From assembly GCA_013153415.1 (NCBI GenBank), contig JAADEO010000026.1, positions 1 to 10,758 on the forward strand: a DNA stretch of 10,758 bases, given 5' to 3'. The notes under the pieces are model-generated. The model saw nothing but the letters and a program-made list of their open reading frames with translations, ran no database searches and was not told the origin of the DNA. The translations under genes were made by a program, and so were the position numbers. Origin of the DNA: Deltaproteobacteria bacterium (GTDB taxonomy: Bacteria > Desulfobacterota > Anaeroferrophillalia > Anaeroferrophillales > Tharpellaceae). Numbering within the stretch: position 1 is the first letter of the stretch; the number at the start of each line of letters is the position of its first letter. Shown one piece after another: positions 1-6,114 of the stretch.

Positions 1-71
1 GAAGAGGCGCAGATCCCGTATTCGTTGAGCATCCTCCTGATGCTCAACGAATACGGGATCTGCGCCTCTTC
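1..71. repeat. Perfect 33-bp inverted repeat with 5-nt loop (fold-back) at window edge
   Basis: Bases 1-33 are the exact reverse complement of bases 39-71, separated by CTCCT (34-38). The right arm is well-conserved nifS coding sequence leading into the active-site motif. The left arm, in the same frame, does not encode NifS-like residues. The innermost seven base pairs (GAGCATC at 27-33 against GATGCTC at 39-45) could be a native small hairpin that primed snap-back synthesis. The arm reaches the very first base of the window, as expected for a chimeric sequence end. Confidence 0.95.
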
Positions 72-264
72 CGGCTCGGCCTGCACCTCGGGCTCCCTGG
101 AGCCTTCGCACGTCATGCGGGCGATGGGCGTACCCTTCACCATGGCCCACGGCTCGATCCGTTTCAGCCTCAGCATCTACAACACCGAAGAAGAGATCGA
201 CGAGATCATCAAACGCCTGCCGCCGATCATTGAACGGCTCCGGCAACTGTCACCTTTCTGTTGA
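1..264 (+). CDS. nifS: NifS-type cysteine desulfurase, C-terminal fragment
   Basis: This is the end of a PLP-dependent cysteine desulfurase, which takes sulfur from L-cysteine as a persulfide for Fe-S cluster assembly and releases alanine. The fragment carries the active-site loop SSGSACTSGSLEPSHV, whose cysteine (in SAC) is the catalytic persulfide carrier. It is followed by RAMG and by GSIRFSLSIYNTEEEID, the conserved C-terminal core, and ends in a helix ending RLRQLSPFC. This ending resembles NifS more than IscS, which has a longer C-terminal tail. Codons from about position 28 or 34 onward read as NifS. Bases 1-33 are an exact reverse complement of 39-71, and their translation (EEAQIPYS) does not resemble the family, so the apparent 5' part is probably artefactual. 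The true N-terminal part, about 300 residues with the PLP lysine, lies outside the window. The next gene, a serine acetyltransferase, supplies the precursor of the desulfurase substrate. Confidence 0.9.
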   Translation, partial: EEAQIPYSLSILLMLNEYGICASSGSACTSGSLEPSHVMRAMGVPFTMAHGSIRFSLSIYNTEEEIDEIIKRLPPIIERLRQLSPFC

Positions 265-270
265 TAGGCA

Positions 271-293
271 TCCCCGCCCGATCGAGGCGGGGA
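271..293 (+). other. Hairpin between nifS and cysE
   Basis: TCCCCGCC (271-278) pairs with GGCGGGGA (286-293) across a 7-nt loop, giving an 8-bp GC-rich stem. It lies just after the nifS stop codon and before the cysE ribosome binding site. No T-run follows, so it is not a typical intrinsic terminator. An mRNA stability or processing element is possible. Confidence 0.5.
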
Positions 294-312
294 GCCCAAG
301 GATAGCCTGATC

Positions 313-1278
313 ATGAGCGATAAAAACCAGCTGGCCGGCCACTGCCAGAACCCGGAAGTCTATCTCGACCGGCGCCGGGAAGAACTGCACAAGGTCGTCA
401 ACCGGCTGACCAAGACCTGTTTGAGCGGCAACTGCTTCGAGCACCTCGCCCCGCAGCCGATCCCCTTGCGGGAAAAGACCATCGCCATCATCAAGCAGGC
501 CCGCAAAATCATCTTCCCGGGCTACTTCACCCAGACCCGGATCGACCCGGTCAACCTCAAGTACTACCTGGGCCAGGAACTCTCCGAACTGCACGAGATG
601 CTCGGCCACCAGATCATCCTGGCGATCCGGCACGACTGCCTGCGCTACGAACACGACAGCTGCCGCAACTGCGAGGAACGGGGACTCGACGCGGCCACCA
701 AATTCGTCAAGCAGCTGCCGCAACTGCGCGAAACCCTGGCCGGCGACGTCCGCGCCGCCCTCGAGGGCGATCCGGCCGCGAAAAGCGTCGATCAGGTGAT
801 CTTCAGCTATCCCGGCCTCTTCGCCATCTCGATCTACCGCATGGCCCACCTGCTCCACCATCTCGAGGTACCGTTGCTGCCCCGGATGATGACCGAATAC
901 GCTCACAACCTGACCGGCATCGACATCAACCCCGGGGCCCACATCGACGAGAATTTCTTCATCGACCACGGCACCGGCATCGTCATCGGCGAAACCACCA
1001 GAATCGGCCGCCGGGTCCGCATCTACCAGGGCGTGACCCTGGGCGCGCTCTCGCTACCCCGCGACGCCGGCGAAAGCCTGCGCAATAAAAAACGCCATCC
1101 CACGATTGAGGATGACGTTATAATCTACGCCGGGGCCACGATTCTGGGCGGCGACACCGTAATCGGGGCCCGCTCGGTCATCGGCGGCAATGTCTGGCTG
1201 ACCTCTTCGATTCCCCCCGACACCAAGGTCCTGCAGAAACCCCAGCCACCGATCTACAGCGGCCGGAAACCATCCTGA
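313..1278 (+). CDS. cysE: Serine O-acetyltransferase, long EpsC-type
   Basis: This cytoplasmic enzyme transfers an acetyl group from acetyl-CoA to L-serine, giving O-acetylserine, the precursor of cysteine. The 321-residue protein has an extended helical N-terminal part (about 1-195) that includes a cysteine-rich stretch, DCLRYEHDSCRNCEERG, around 108-124. A left-handed beta-helix of hexapeptide repeats follows (about 200-300): GIDINPGAHI, FIDHGTGIVIGET, VTLGALS, KKRHPTIEDDVIIYAGATILGG. His219 (IDHGTG) and His262 (RHPTI) match the two active-site histidines of E. coli CysE (H158 and H193), and Asp218 is also conserved. At 321 residues it is longer than enterobacterial CysE (273), as is usual for the EpsC-like group. 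An AAGGA at 298-302 sits about 10 nt before the ATG. It starts 48 nt after nifS and is probably co-transcribed, linking cysteine supply to sulfur mobilisation. Confidence 0.96.
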   Translation: MSDKNQLAGHCQNPEVYLDRRREELHKVVNRLTKTCLSGNCFEHLAPQPIPLREKTIAIIKQARKIIFPGYFTQTRIDPVNLKYYLGQELSELHEMLGHQIILAIRHDCLRYEHDSCRNCEERGLDAATKFVKQLPQLRETLAGDVRAALEGDPAAKSVDQVIFSYPGLFAISIYRMAHLLHHLEVPLLPRMMTEYAHNLTGIDINPGAHIDENFFIDHGTGIVIGETTRIGRRVRIYQGVTLGALSLPRDAGESLRNKKRHPTIEDDVIIYAGATILGGDTVIGARSVIGGNVWLTSSIPPDTKVLQKPQPPIYSGRKPS

Positions 1279-1314
1279 CGGTATTCCACTCCACGGCAAC
1301 CAAAACACCAGACT

Positions 1315-1328
1315 CGGGAAATTTCCCG
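1315..1328. repeat. 14-bp perfect palindrome between convergent genes
   Basis: CGGGAAATTTCCCG is self-complementary with no spacer. It lies in the 63-nt gap between the 3' ends of cysE (plus strand) and the lipoprotein gene (minus strand). It might act as a weak bidirectional transcription end or as a protein-binding palindrome. It has neither a loop nor a clear T-tract, so no function can be assigned from sequence. Confidence 0.4.
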
Positions 1329-1341
1329 GGCCGCCCCCGCT

Positions 1342-1968
1342 TTACTTGCGGGCCAGGACCCCGGCCCGACGCAACTCTTCGACCACCATCGACGCGAAAC
1401 CGCGGGCCAGTTTGCTGGTCGGCATATCGACAGTGGTATCGGTCTTGATCGAAAGCACCAGAGCCTTGTCCGAAACCCGGTAGAGATCGGTTTCCAACGC
1501 GTAGATATCGGTCTTGCGGGTCACCGGGGTCGGACGGCAGGCGATCTCCAGAAGACGCTCCCGGTTATGCTGGTAATCTTCATCCCAGCGGCCCCGGCAG
1601 CCTTCGGCAACCACCCTTTCGACATCCTTGCGATCGATTATCTTAGTTATCAGGACCGCATCGAATTGATTGTTCTTGACGCTTTCGGCGACCCGTTCAA
1701 CATTCGGGAGCTTGCCGGGAGGCAGCACCCGGTAGCTCGGCATCGCCTCGACCCCATCAACCCGCAACTGCTCGACTATCGCCCTTTCGCTTTTTTTCCG
1801 GGAGATGTCATCGAGCAGGGTGTTGACCACGAGAATGTTGCTGAAAACGGCATTTTCGAGCTTGGGGTCCTTCCAGACCCCGGTCACCTTGGTTGAAGAG
1901 CATCCGGCGACCAGCAGAACCGGCAACAATAAAAAGCAGACCCCAAAAGCAAACCATTTTCCTTTCAT
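1342..1968 (-). CDS. Small lipoprotein of unknown function
   Basis: This 208-residue protein starts with a charged N-terminus (MKGK), a hydrophobic core and the lipobox LVAGC, with the lipidated cysteine at residue 23. It should therefore be a lipoprotein. The residues after the cysteine are SSTKV, with no Asp at +2, which would favour the outer membrane if E. coli sorting rules apply. The mature part begins TKVTGVWKDPKLEN and continues FSNILVVNTLLDDISRKKSERAIVEQL, then VEAMPSYRVLPPG. I recognise this as the pattern of small proteobacterial lipoproteins annotated only as hypothetical, and I know no function for them. Two further cysteines (AEGCRG and EIACRP) could form a disulfide. The start is supported by AGGAG six nt upstream on the minus strand. 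The gene is convergent with cysE and divergent from the lytic transglycosylase gene, so it is probably a single transcription unit. Confidence 0.85.
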   Translation of the reverse strand: MKGKWFAFGVCFLLLPVLLVAGCSSTKVTGVWKDPKLENAVFSNILVVNTLLDDISRKKSERAIVEQLRVDGVEAMPSYRVLPPGKLPNVERVAESVKNNQFDAVLITKIIDRKDVERVVAEGCRGRWDEDYQHNRERLLEIACRPTPVTRKTDIYALETDLYRVSDKALVLSIKTDTTVDMPTSKLARGFASMVVEELRRAGVLARK

Positions 1969-2117
1969 CGCCGGCTCCTATCCCAGTATTTTCCAACTAT
2001 CGTAAAAAAACAGACACCCCTTGACGCCTCAGGTAAAAACAGGTTAACAAAAACCCATCACTTTGTAAATCGTAATTATCCTTAAGCCCGCAACGCGGCA
2101 CTTTCCGGAGAACCATC
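1969..2117. promoter_or_regulatory. Divergent intergenic region, likely holding two promoters
   Basis: This AT-richer gap separates two divergently transcribed genes, so it should hold promoters for both. On the plus strand TTGACG (2021-2026) is a good -35 candidate. The hexamer 17 nt downstream (TTAACA, 2044-2049) is a poor -10. On the minus strand TACGAT (complement of 1997-2002) could be a -10, but I find no convincing -35. A GGAG at 2107-2110 is the ribosome binding site of the plus-strand gene. The individual elements are tentative. Confidence 0.35.
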
Positions 2118-3593
2118 ATGACTCGTCAACCCCGACTCATCGGCTCCCTGCTGTTTTTCATCACGATTCTGCTGTTTTTCAACCTTTACAGCGCCAGAGC
2201 CGCCGCCAAACCATCCACCACCCCAGACACCCGGCATGATGAACTTCTGGATATCCAGAAATTTACGGGCGACTTCGATGCGATGCACAAGCGCCATATT
2301 ATCCGGGCCCTCGTCGTCTATAACGACCTGCTCTATTTCTTCGACAACGGCACTCCCCACGGAGCCTCTTACGAGGCTCTGAAATTGTTCGAGAAATTCG
2401 TCAACAAGAAGCTCAGGAAAGGCACGGTCAAGATCAGGCTGGTCTTCATTCCCACGCCCCGCAACAGGATATTTACCGACCTGGTGTCAGGCCGGGGCGA
2501 TCTCGCCGTCGGCAACCTGACCATCACCCCGGCCCGACGGCGGCTGGTCGATTTTTCCGATCCTTTCATCAAGAACGTCAAAGAGATCCTGGTCACCGGC
2601 CCCAAAGCCGGCAAGGTAGAAAGCCTCGAAGAGCTGGCCGGCAGGGAAATTATGGTACGCCGCTCCAGCAGCTACTACGAACACCTGCAGGATTTCAACC
2701 AAAAGCTGCGCCGCAAAGGCAAAAAACCGATCGTCCTGAAACCCGCCCCGATCTACCTCGAGGATGACGATCTCCTGGAAATGGTCAACAGCGGCATCCT
2801 GCCCTGGGCCGTGGTCGATGATCACAAGGCCGGACTCTGGGCCCAGGTCTACAAGAAGCTGACGCTTCACGAAAACCTGGTCATCCATGAAGGCGGGGAG
2901 ATCGCCTGGGCGATGCGCAAGAACTGTCCCAAGCTAAAAAAGCTCGTCAACCAGTTCGTCAAAAAACACCGTCGCGGCACCCTGATAGGCAATATCCTTT
3001 TCAAACGCTACATGCAGAACAACAAATGGGCCAAGAACCCGCTCAACGAAAAAGAGAGGAAAAAGTTTGAAGAGACCGTCGATCTGTTCCGCCAGTACGC
3101 CAAACAGTACAATTTCGACTATCTGATGCTGATGGCCCTGGCCTACCAGGAATCCCAGCTCGACCAGAGCAAACGCAGCCCCGCCGGAGCCATCGGCATC
3201 ATGCAGATTCTCAAAAACACGGCCGCCGACCCCAAAATCGGCATCCCCGATATCGAAAAAATCGACAATAACATCCGGGCCGGCACCAAGTACCTGCGCT
3301 TTATCTACGACAACTACTACGGCCGCGATGAAAAGATCGACAAGCTCAACAAGATGCTCTTCTCCTTCGCCTCCTACAATGCCGGCCCGCGCAAAATCAC
3401 CAAGATGCGTAAACTGGCGGCCCGGATGGGTTTGAACCCCAATATCTGGTTCAACAATGTCGAGCTGGCGGTGGCCAAGAAAATCGGCCGGGAAACAGTT
3501 CAGTATGTCAGCAATATCTATAAATACTACGTCGCCTACCGATTGGTATCGGAACAACAGGCGAAAAAGAGAGTCCAGAAATCCGTAAAATAG
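2118..3593 (+). CDS. mltF: MltF-like protein: solute-binding domain fused to lytic transglycosylase
   Basis: This is a predicted periplasmic peptidoglycan-cleaving enzyme of 491 residues. A hydrophobic N-terminus (about 8-29, ending ARAAA) is a signal peptide or membrane anchor. Residues about 62-300 form a family 3 solute-binding domain. It keeps the ligand-type motif GDLAVGNLTITPARRRLVDFSDPF (about 127-150) and the WAVVDD segment (230-235). Residues about 315-475 form an SLT-type lytic transglycosylase domain: ALAYQESQLD with catalytic Glu345, SPAGAIGIMQI (354-364), NIRAGTKYL (385-393) and SYNAGP (419-424). This order matches E. coli MltF, in which binding of peptidoglycan peptides to the first domain activates the second. 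The enzyme makes 1,6-anhydromuramoyl ends and takes part in wall turnover. The C-terminus is very basic. GGAG seven nt before the ATG supports the start. The next gene also encodes a family 3 binding protein, and no permease is nearby. Confidence 0.92.
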   Translation: MTRQPRLIGSLLFFITILLFFNLYSARAAAKPSTTPDTRHDELLDIQKFTGDFDAMHKRHIIRALVVYNDLLYFFDNGTPHGASYEALKLFEKFVNKKLRKGTVKIRLVFIPTPRNRIFTDLVSGRGDLAVGNLTITPARRRLVDFSDPFIKNVKEILVTGPKAGKVESLEELAGREIMVRRSSSYYEHLQDFNQKLRRKGKKPIVLKPAPIYLEDDDLLEMVNSGILPWAVVDDHKAGLWAQVYKKLTLHENLVIHEGGEIAWAMRKNCPKLKKLVNQFVKKHRRGTLIGNILFKRYMQNNKWAKNPLNEKERKKFEETVDLFRQYAKQYNFDYLMLMALAYQESQLDQSKRSPAGAIGIMQILKNTAADPKIGIPDIEKIDNNIRAGTKYLRFIYDNYYGRDEKIDKLNKMLFSFASYNAGPRKITKMRKLAARMGLNPNIWFNNVELAVAKKIGRETVQYVSNIYKYYVAYRLVSEQQAKKRVQKSVK

Positions 3594-3675
3594 CCTCACT
3601 CCCGCACATCTTCCCTCAATTCCGGCGCCCCCTGTACCGGAAGACGCTTGCCGCACCGGGCTGCCAGATAAAGGC

Positions 3676-3704
3676 TTGCATTCCCGGTGACAGCGTGGTA
3701 AACT
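3676..3704 (+). promoter_or_regulatory. Possible sigma70-type promoter before the solute-binding lipoprotein gene
   Basis: TTGCAT (3676-3681) and TAAACT (3699-3704) are separated by exactly 17 nt. They match the -35 consensus at 3 of 6 and the -10 consensus at 4 of 6 positions. The -10 overlaps an inverted repeat (3695-3711), which could be an operator if this promoter is real. The alternative reading is that the repeat is a terminator of the upstream gene. Confidence 0.35.
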
Positions 3705-3717
3705 GTACCACTTTTAT
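3695..3717 (+). terminator. Small hairpin with T-run: weak terminator or operator
   Basis: GTGGTA (3695-3700) and TACCAC (3706-3711) form a 6-bp stem with a 5-nt loop, followed directly by TTTTAT. It lies about 100 nt after the lytic transglycosylase stop codon and about 50 nt before the next gene. The short stem makes a terminator only moderately likely. It also overlaps a candidate -10 element. Confidence 0.35.
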
Positions 3718-3762
3718 CAACATAAAGCCGCTCGGCCGTAACATCCAAAAGGAGCTGTAGTA

Positions 3763-4599
3763 ATGAGAAAATTGCGTTTCATTCTGATGTTAATCCTGAT
3801 CCCCCTGTTTTTTTGCGCCTGCACCGCACTCGACAGCAGCAACAGCTCGCTTTCACCTTCACCGGTCCTGGAACGGATCACCTCCCGGGGCGAGCTGCTG
3901 GTCGGCACCGCCGGCAGCATGCCGCCTCTGAACATGACCACCAAGGAGGGCAAGCTCATCGGCCTCGAACCCGATATCGCCCGGTTCATCGCCGACAGCA
4001 TGGGAGTCAAACTGCAGATGAAGACCATGCCTTTCGACCAGCTCCTGCCGGCCCTTAAAAAGGGTGAAATCGACATGATCATGTCGGATATGACGATGAC
4101 CGGCAAGCGCAACCTCGAGGTCGCCTTCGTCGGGCCCTATTTCATCTCCGGCAAATCGATCCTGACCAAGAATGCCGACATCGCCGCGATCAGTAACGGG
4201 CGCGACCTCAACAAGGCTGAAATCAGCCTGACGGCGCTGTCGGGCTCGACCAGCCAGCAGGTCATCCAGGGGCTGCTGCCCAAGGCCAAGTTCGTCCCGG
4301 CCCAGGATTACAATGAAGCGGTGAAACTGATCCTCGACGACAAGGTCGACGCCATGGTCGCCGATTACCCGATCTGCCTGATCTCGGTCTTCCGCTTCCC
4401 CGACCATAGTCTGGCGACGACACTCAAGCCCTTTACTTACGAGCCGATCGGTATCGCCATTCCGGCCAACGATCCCCTGCTGATCAACTGGCTCAACAAT
4501 TTCTTCATCTCCTTCAAGGGCAGCGGCGAACTTGAACGGCTGACCAACAAATGGCTGGAAAACGGTTCCTGGGTCAAACAGCTGCCGGAGATAAAATAA
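3763..4599 (+). CDS. Family 3 solute-binding lipoprotein (amino-acid type)
   Basis: This 278-residue protein is a predicted lipid-anchored periplasmic binding protein. The N-terminus (MRKLRF, hydrophobic core, FFCAC) fits a lipoprotein signal with lipidation at Cys20, although the cysteine at -2 is unusual for a lipobox. The mature part is one SBP_bac_3 domain. It has GELLVGTAGSMPPLNM (43-58) as the opening strand and pocket, and GLEPDIARFIAD as the first helix. GEIDMIMSDMTMTGKR includes Arg116, the expected carboxylate-binding arginine. GPYF (124-127), SGSTSQQ (160-166) and VDAMVADYP, with Asp200 as the expected amino-group ligand, follow. The pocket residues suggest an amino acid or similar polar ligand, but no specificity can be read. 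No ABC permease or ATPase gene is adjacent, so it is an orphan that may work with a distant transporter or in signalling. AAAAGGAG eight nt upstream gives a strong start. Confidence 0.9.
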   Translation: MRKLRFILMLILIPLFFCACTALDSSNSSLSPSPVLERITSRGELLVGTAGSMPPLNMTTKEGKLIGLEPDIARFIADSMGVKLQMKTMPFDQLLPALKKGEIDMIMSDMTMTGKRNLEVAFVGPYFISGKSILTKNADIAAISNGRDLNKAEISLTALSGSTSQQVIQGLLPKAKFVPAQDYNEAVKLILDDKVDAMVADYPICLISVFRFPDHSLATTLKPFTYEPIGIAIPANDPLLINWLNNFFISFKGSGELERLTNKWLENGSWVKQLPEIK

Positions 4600-4624
4600 T
4601 CCCCCCGGTCCGCTCACAGCTTAT

Positions 4625-4670
4625 TCCCTTTCCCCCGGTAACGCTCCAGCCAGGTTGCCGGGGAAAGGGA
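4625..4670 (+). other. Strong intergenic hairpin before the potassium-channel gene
   Basis: Bases 4625-4642 and 4654-4670 can form a stem of about 17 pairs with an 11-nt loop. It has eleven uninterrupted pairs (TCCCTTTCCCC with GGGGAAAGGGA), a single bulged C, then GG, a G-U wobble and AAC. It begins 25 nt after the solute-binding gene and ends 31 nt before the channel start. No T-tract follows on either strand, so a canonical intrinsic terminator is doubtful. It may end or stabilise the upstream message, or act in the leader of the channel gene. Confidence 0.6.
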
Positions 4671-4701
4671 TATTGACATCTTTACAGTTCCCAAGAGTGA
4701 C

Positions 4702-5406
4702 ATGGCCACCAGAAAAAAGTTCCAGTTCCGCTTTCGTTTTCAGAACCTGCTGATCTGGCTCTTTCTCTATCTGGTTTTGAGTCCCATGCTGGAGGGACTG
4801 CCCCATACCGGCCTGCTTTTTCAACTGCTGTTTTCCGCGGTCCTGCTCTCCGCCGTCTACACCATCAACCAGAAAGACCATCTGGCCCGACCGGCGATAG
4901 TCCTGTTGACGATCTCCGTCCTGCTGATCTGGATCAACGCCTTTGCCCTGATCAGTATCAGCAATATCGCCATCGATGTCCTGGTCGCGCTCTACCTGGG
5001 GCTGATGGTCTATGCTTTCGGCCGTTACATTTTCACAGCCCGCAGAATCGATACCGAGCTGATCTGCGCCGCTTTGTGCCTCTATTTTCTGATCGGCCTG
5101 CTCTGGGCTGCGGTTCTGATGCTTCTGCAGGAATGCGCCCCCGGCTCTTTCGCCGGTTCCGGGCTCAATGGAGCCCTGTCGCTGAGAACAGAGTTCCATT
5201 ATTTCAACTACCTGAGTTTTGTCACTTTGACGACCCTGGGCTACGGCGACATCACCCCGCAGACCCCGGCGGCAATGGCCCTCTGCCAGGTCGAAGCCAT
5301 TCTCGGCCAGTTTTTCATCGCCGTCCTGGTCGCCCGCCTGGTCGGTATCCAGGTGGCCCAGGAGCTGACTTGCGACCAGACAGAAACGACAGAATCGAAA
5401 GATTGA
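4702..5406 (+). CDS. Small potassium-channel family protein (Ion_trans_2 pore)
   Basis: This 234-residue inner-membrane protein is predicted to conduct K+. Hydrophobic segments lie at about 15-30, 38-54, 64-84, 88-108 and 118-143, with a last pore helix at about 192-217. The pore loop reads FVTLTTLGYGDITP (173-186) and contains the selectivity filter TLGYGD (178-183). The segment before the pore and the last helix (AILGQFFIAVLVARLVG) form the two-helix pore unit, so four subunits would make a channel. There is no regulatory RCK/TrkA-N domain and no arginine-rich S4-like sensor; the soluble C-terminus is only about 17 residues. The start is the first usable ATG, with a weak upstream purine stretch (AAGAG), so translation may be inefficient. 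A strong hairpin lies 31 nt upstream. It is followed at 66 nt by the lipid-transport genes. Whether it belongs to that operon is unclear. Confidence 0.88.
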   Translation: MATRKKFQFRFRFQNLLIWLFLYLVLSPMLEGLPHTGLLFQLLFSAVLLSAVYTINQKDHLARPAIVLLTISVLLIWINAFALISISNIAIDVLVALYLGLMVYAFGRYIFTARRIDTELICAALCLYFLIGLLWAAVLMLLQECAPGSFAGSGLNGALSLRTEFHYFNYLSFVTLTTLGYGDITPQTPAAMALCQVEAILGQFFIAVLVARLVGIQVAQELTCDQTETTESKD

Positions 5407-5472
5407 AAACCTATACATAGTCAAGGAGATCCGGTCTGGCGGTTCTTTTCCATCGACCCGAGACCATAAGCG

Positions 5473-6114
5473 ATGCACGACTCTCACCCCACTCCCTGTT
5501 TAGTCGATCTGGAGCAGATCATCGCCTGTCCCGGCTGTGATCTGCTGCTGGAAAACATCGAGCCGGCTCCAGGTGAGAAACTCTGCTGTCCGCGTTGCGG
5601 CGAGATCCTGAAAAACCCCAAAAAAGATTCCATCGATCGTACCCTGGCCCTGAGCCTGACCGGGCTGCTGCTCTTTCCCTTCGCGGTTTTCGAACCGATT
5701 TTGACCCTCAATGCCATGGGCATGCACAACAGTGGCAACATCTTTCAGTGCGTCATCTCGACCTGGAAATCGGGTTATATGTTCGTCGCCCTCATGGTGG
5801 CTTTGAGCAGCGTCATATTCCCCCTGGTCAAACTCCTTCTCCTGACCGGAGTATCCTTACATCTCAAACTGGGCCGGGGCAGCCGTCATCTGCCCCTGAT
5901 GATGCGCCTCTATATCCATCTGGACGAATGGGGCATGCTCGAGGTCTACATGATCGGCCTGCTGGTCACCATCATCAAGATCGGACACATGGCCAAGATC
6001 CATTACGACGTCGGCTTCTTCTGTTTCGTCGGGCTGCTGATCATGGCCCTGGGATCTTCGATCATGATGGATGAAGAGGAATTCTGGGAACGGATCGAAG
6101 ATGTCGCAGATTGA
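5473..6114 (+). CDS. LetA/PqiA-like membrane protein, N-terminal-half type
   Basis: This is one PqiA domain of 213 residues in the inner membrane. In E. coli, LetA (YebS) and PqiA each hold two such domains in one chain of about 420 residues; here each half is a separate gene. The cytoplasmic N-terminus has a zinc-ribbon-like pair, CPGC (19-22) and CPRC (39-42). Four hydrophobic segments follow at about 57-80, 103-130, 155-172 and 180-198. The motifs LFPFAVFEPILTL, SVIFPLVKLLLL and DEWGMLEVYMIGLLVTIIKIGHMAKI are those of the first PqiA domain. The family partners periplasmic MCE proteins in moving lipids between membranes, and the MCE gene lies two genes downstream. An in-frame TAA at 5467-5469 fixes the start at or after 5470, and the ATG at 5473 fits. 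Its ribosome binding site is weak. It overlaps the next gene by 14 nt, which suggests translational coupling. Confidence 0.9.
   Translation: MHDSHPTPCLVDLEQIIACPGCDLLLENIEPAPGEKLCCPRCGEILKNPKKDSIDRTLALSLTGLLLFPFAVFEPILTLNAMGMHNSGNIFQCVISTWKSGYMFVALMVALSSVIFPLVKLLLLTGVSLHLKLGRGSRHLPLMMRLYIHLDEWGMLEVYMIGLLVTIIKIGHMAKIHYDVGFFCFVGLLIMALGSSIMMDEEEFWERIEDVAD

Noticed and set aside
250..969. Minus-strand open frame opposite cysE
   Set aside because: The plus strand encodes an intact serine acetyltransferase; the antisense translation is Val/Asp/Gly-rich shadow sequence.
3620..3642. Inverted repeat TTCCGG/CCGGAA after the mltF-like gene
   Set aside because: A 6-bp stem with an 11-nt loop and no T-run is weak and expected by chance in GC-rich DNA.
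2487..3656. Minus-strand open frames opposite the mltF-like gene
   Set aside because: They are antisense to a gene with a complete catalytic domain; their translations show no recognisable motifs.
4673..4678. Consensus TTGACA hexamer as a promoter for the channel gene
   Set aside because: The position 17 nt downstream is not a -10 (AGTGAC) and falls directly on the start codon region.
5423..5428. AAGGAG in the gap before the first LetA-half gene
   Set aside because: It lies 44 nt before the ATG, too far to serve it, and no ATG, GTG or TTG start with an open frame follows at a suitable distance.
3859..5487. Minus-strand open frames (3859-4617 and 4621-5487) opposite the binding-protein and channel genes
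   Set aside because: Composition is antisense-like, with no plausible initiation or motifs, while the plus-strand genes have canonical pore and binding signatures.
6071..6100. Upstream ATG extending the second LetA-half protein by ten residues
   Set aside because: It would increase the overlap with the upstream gene to 44 nt and adds residues unlike the family. The ATG at 6101 is more economical, though neither has a strong ribosome binding site.
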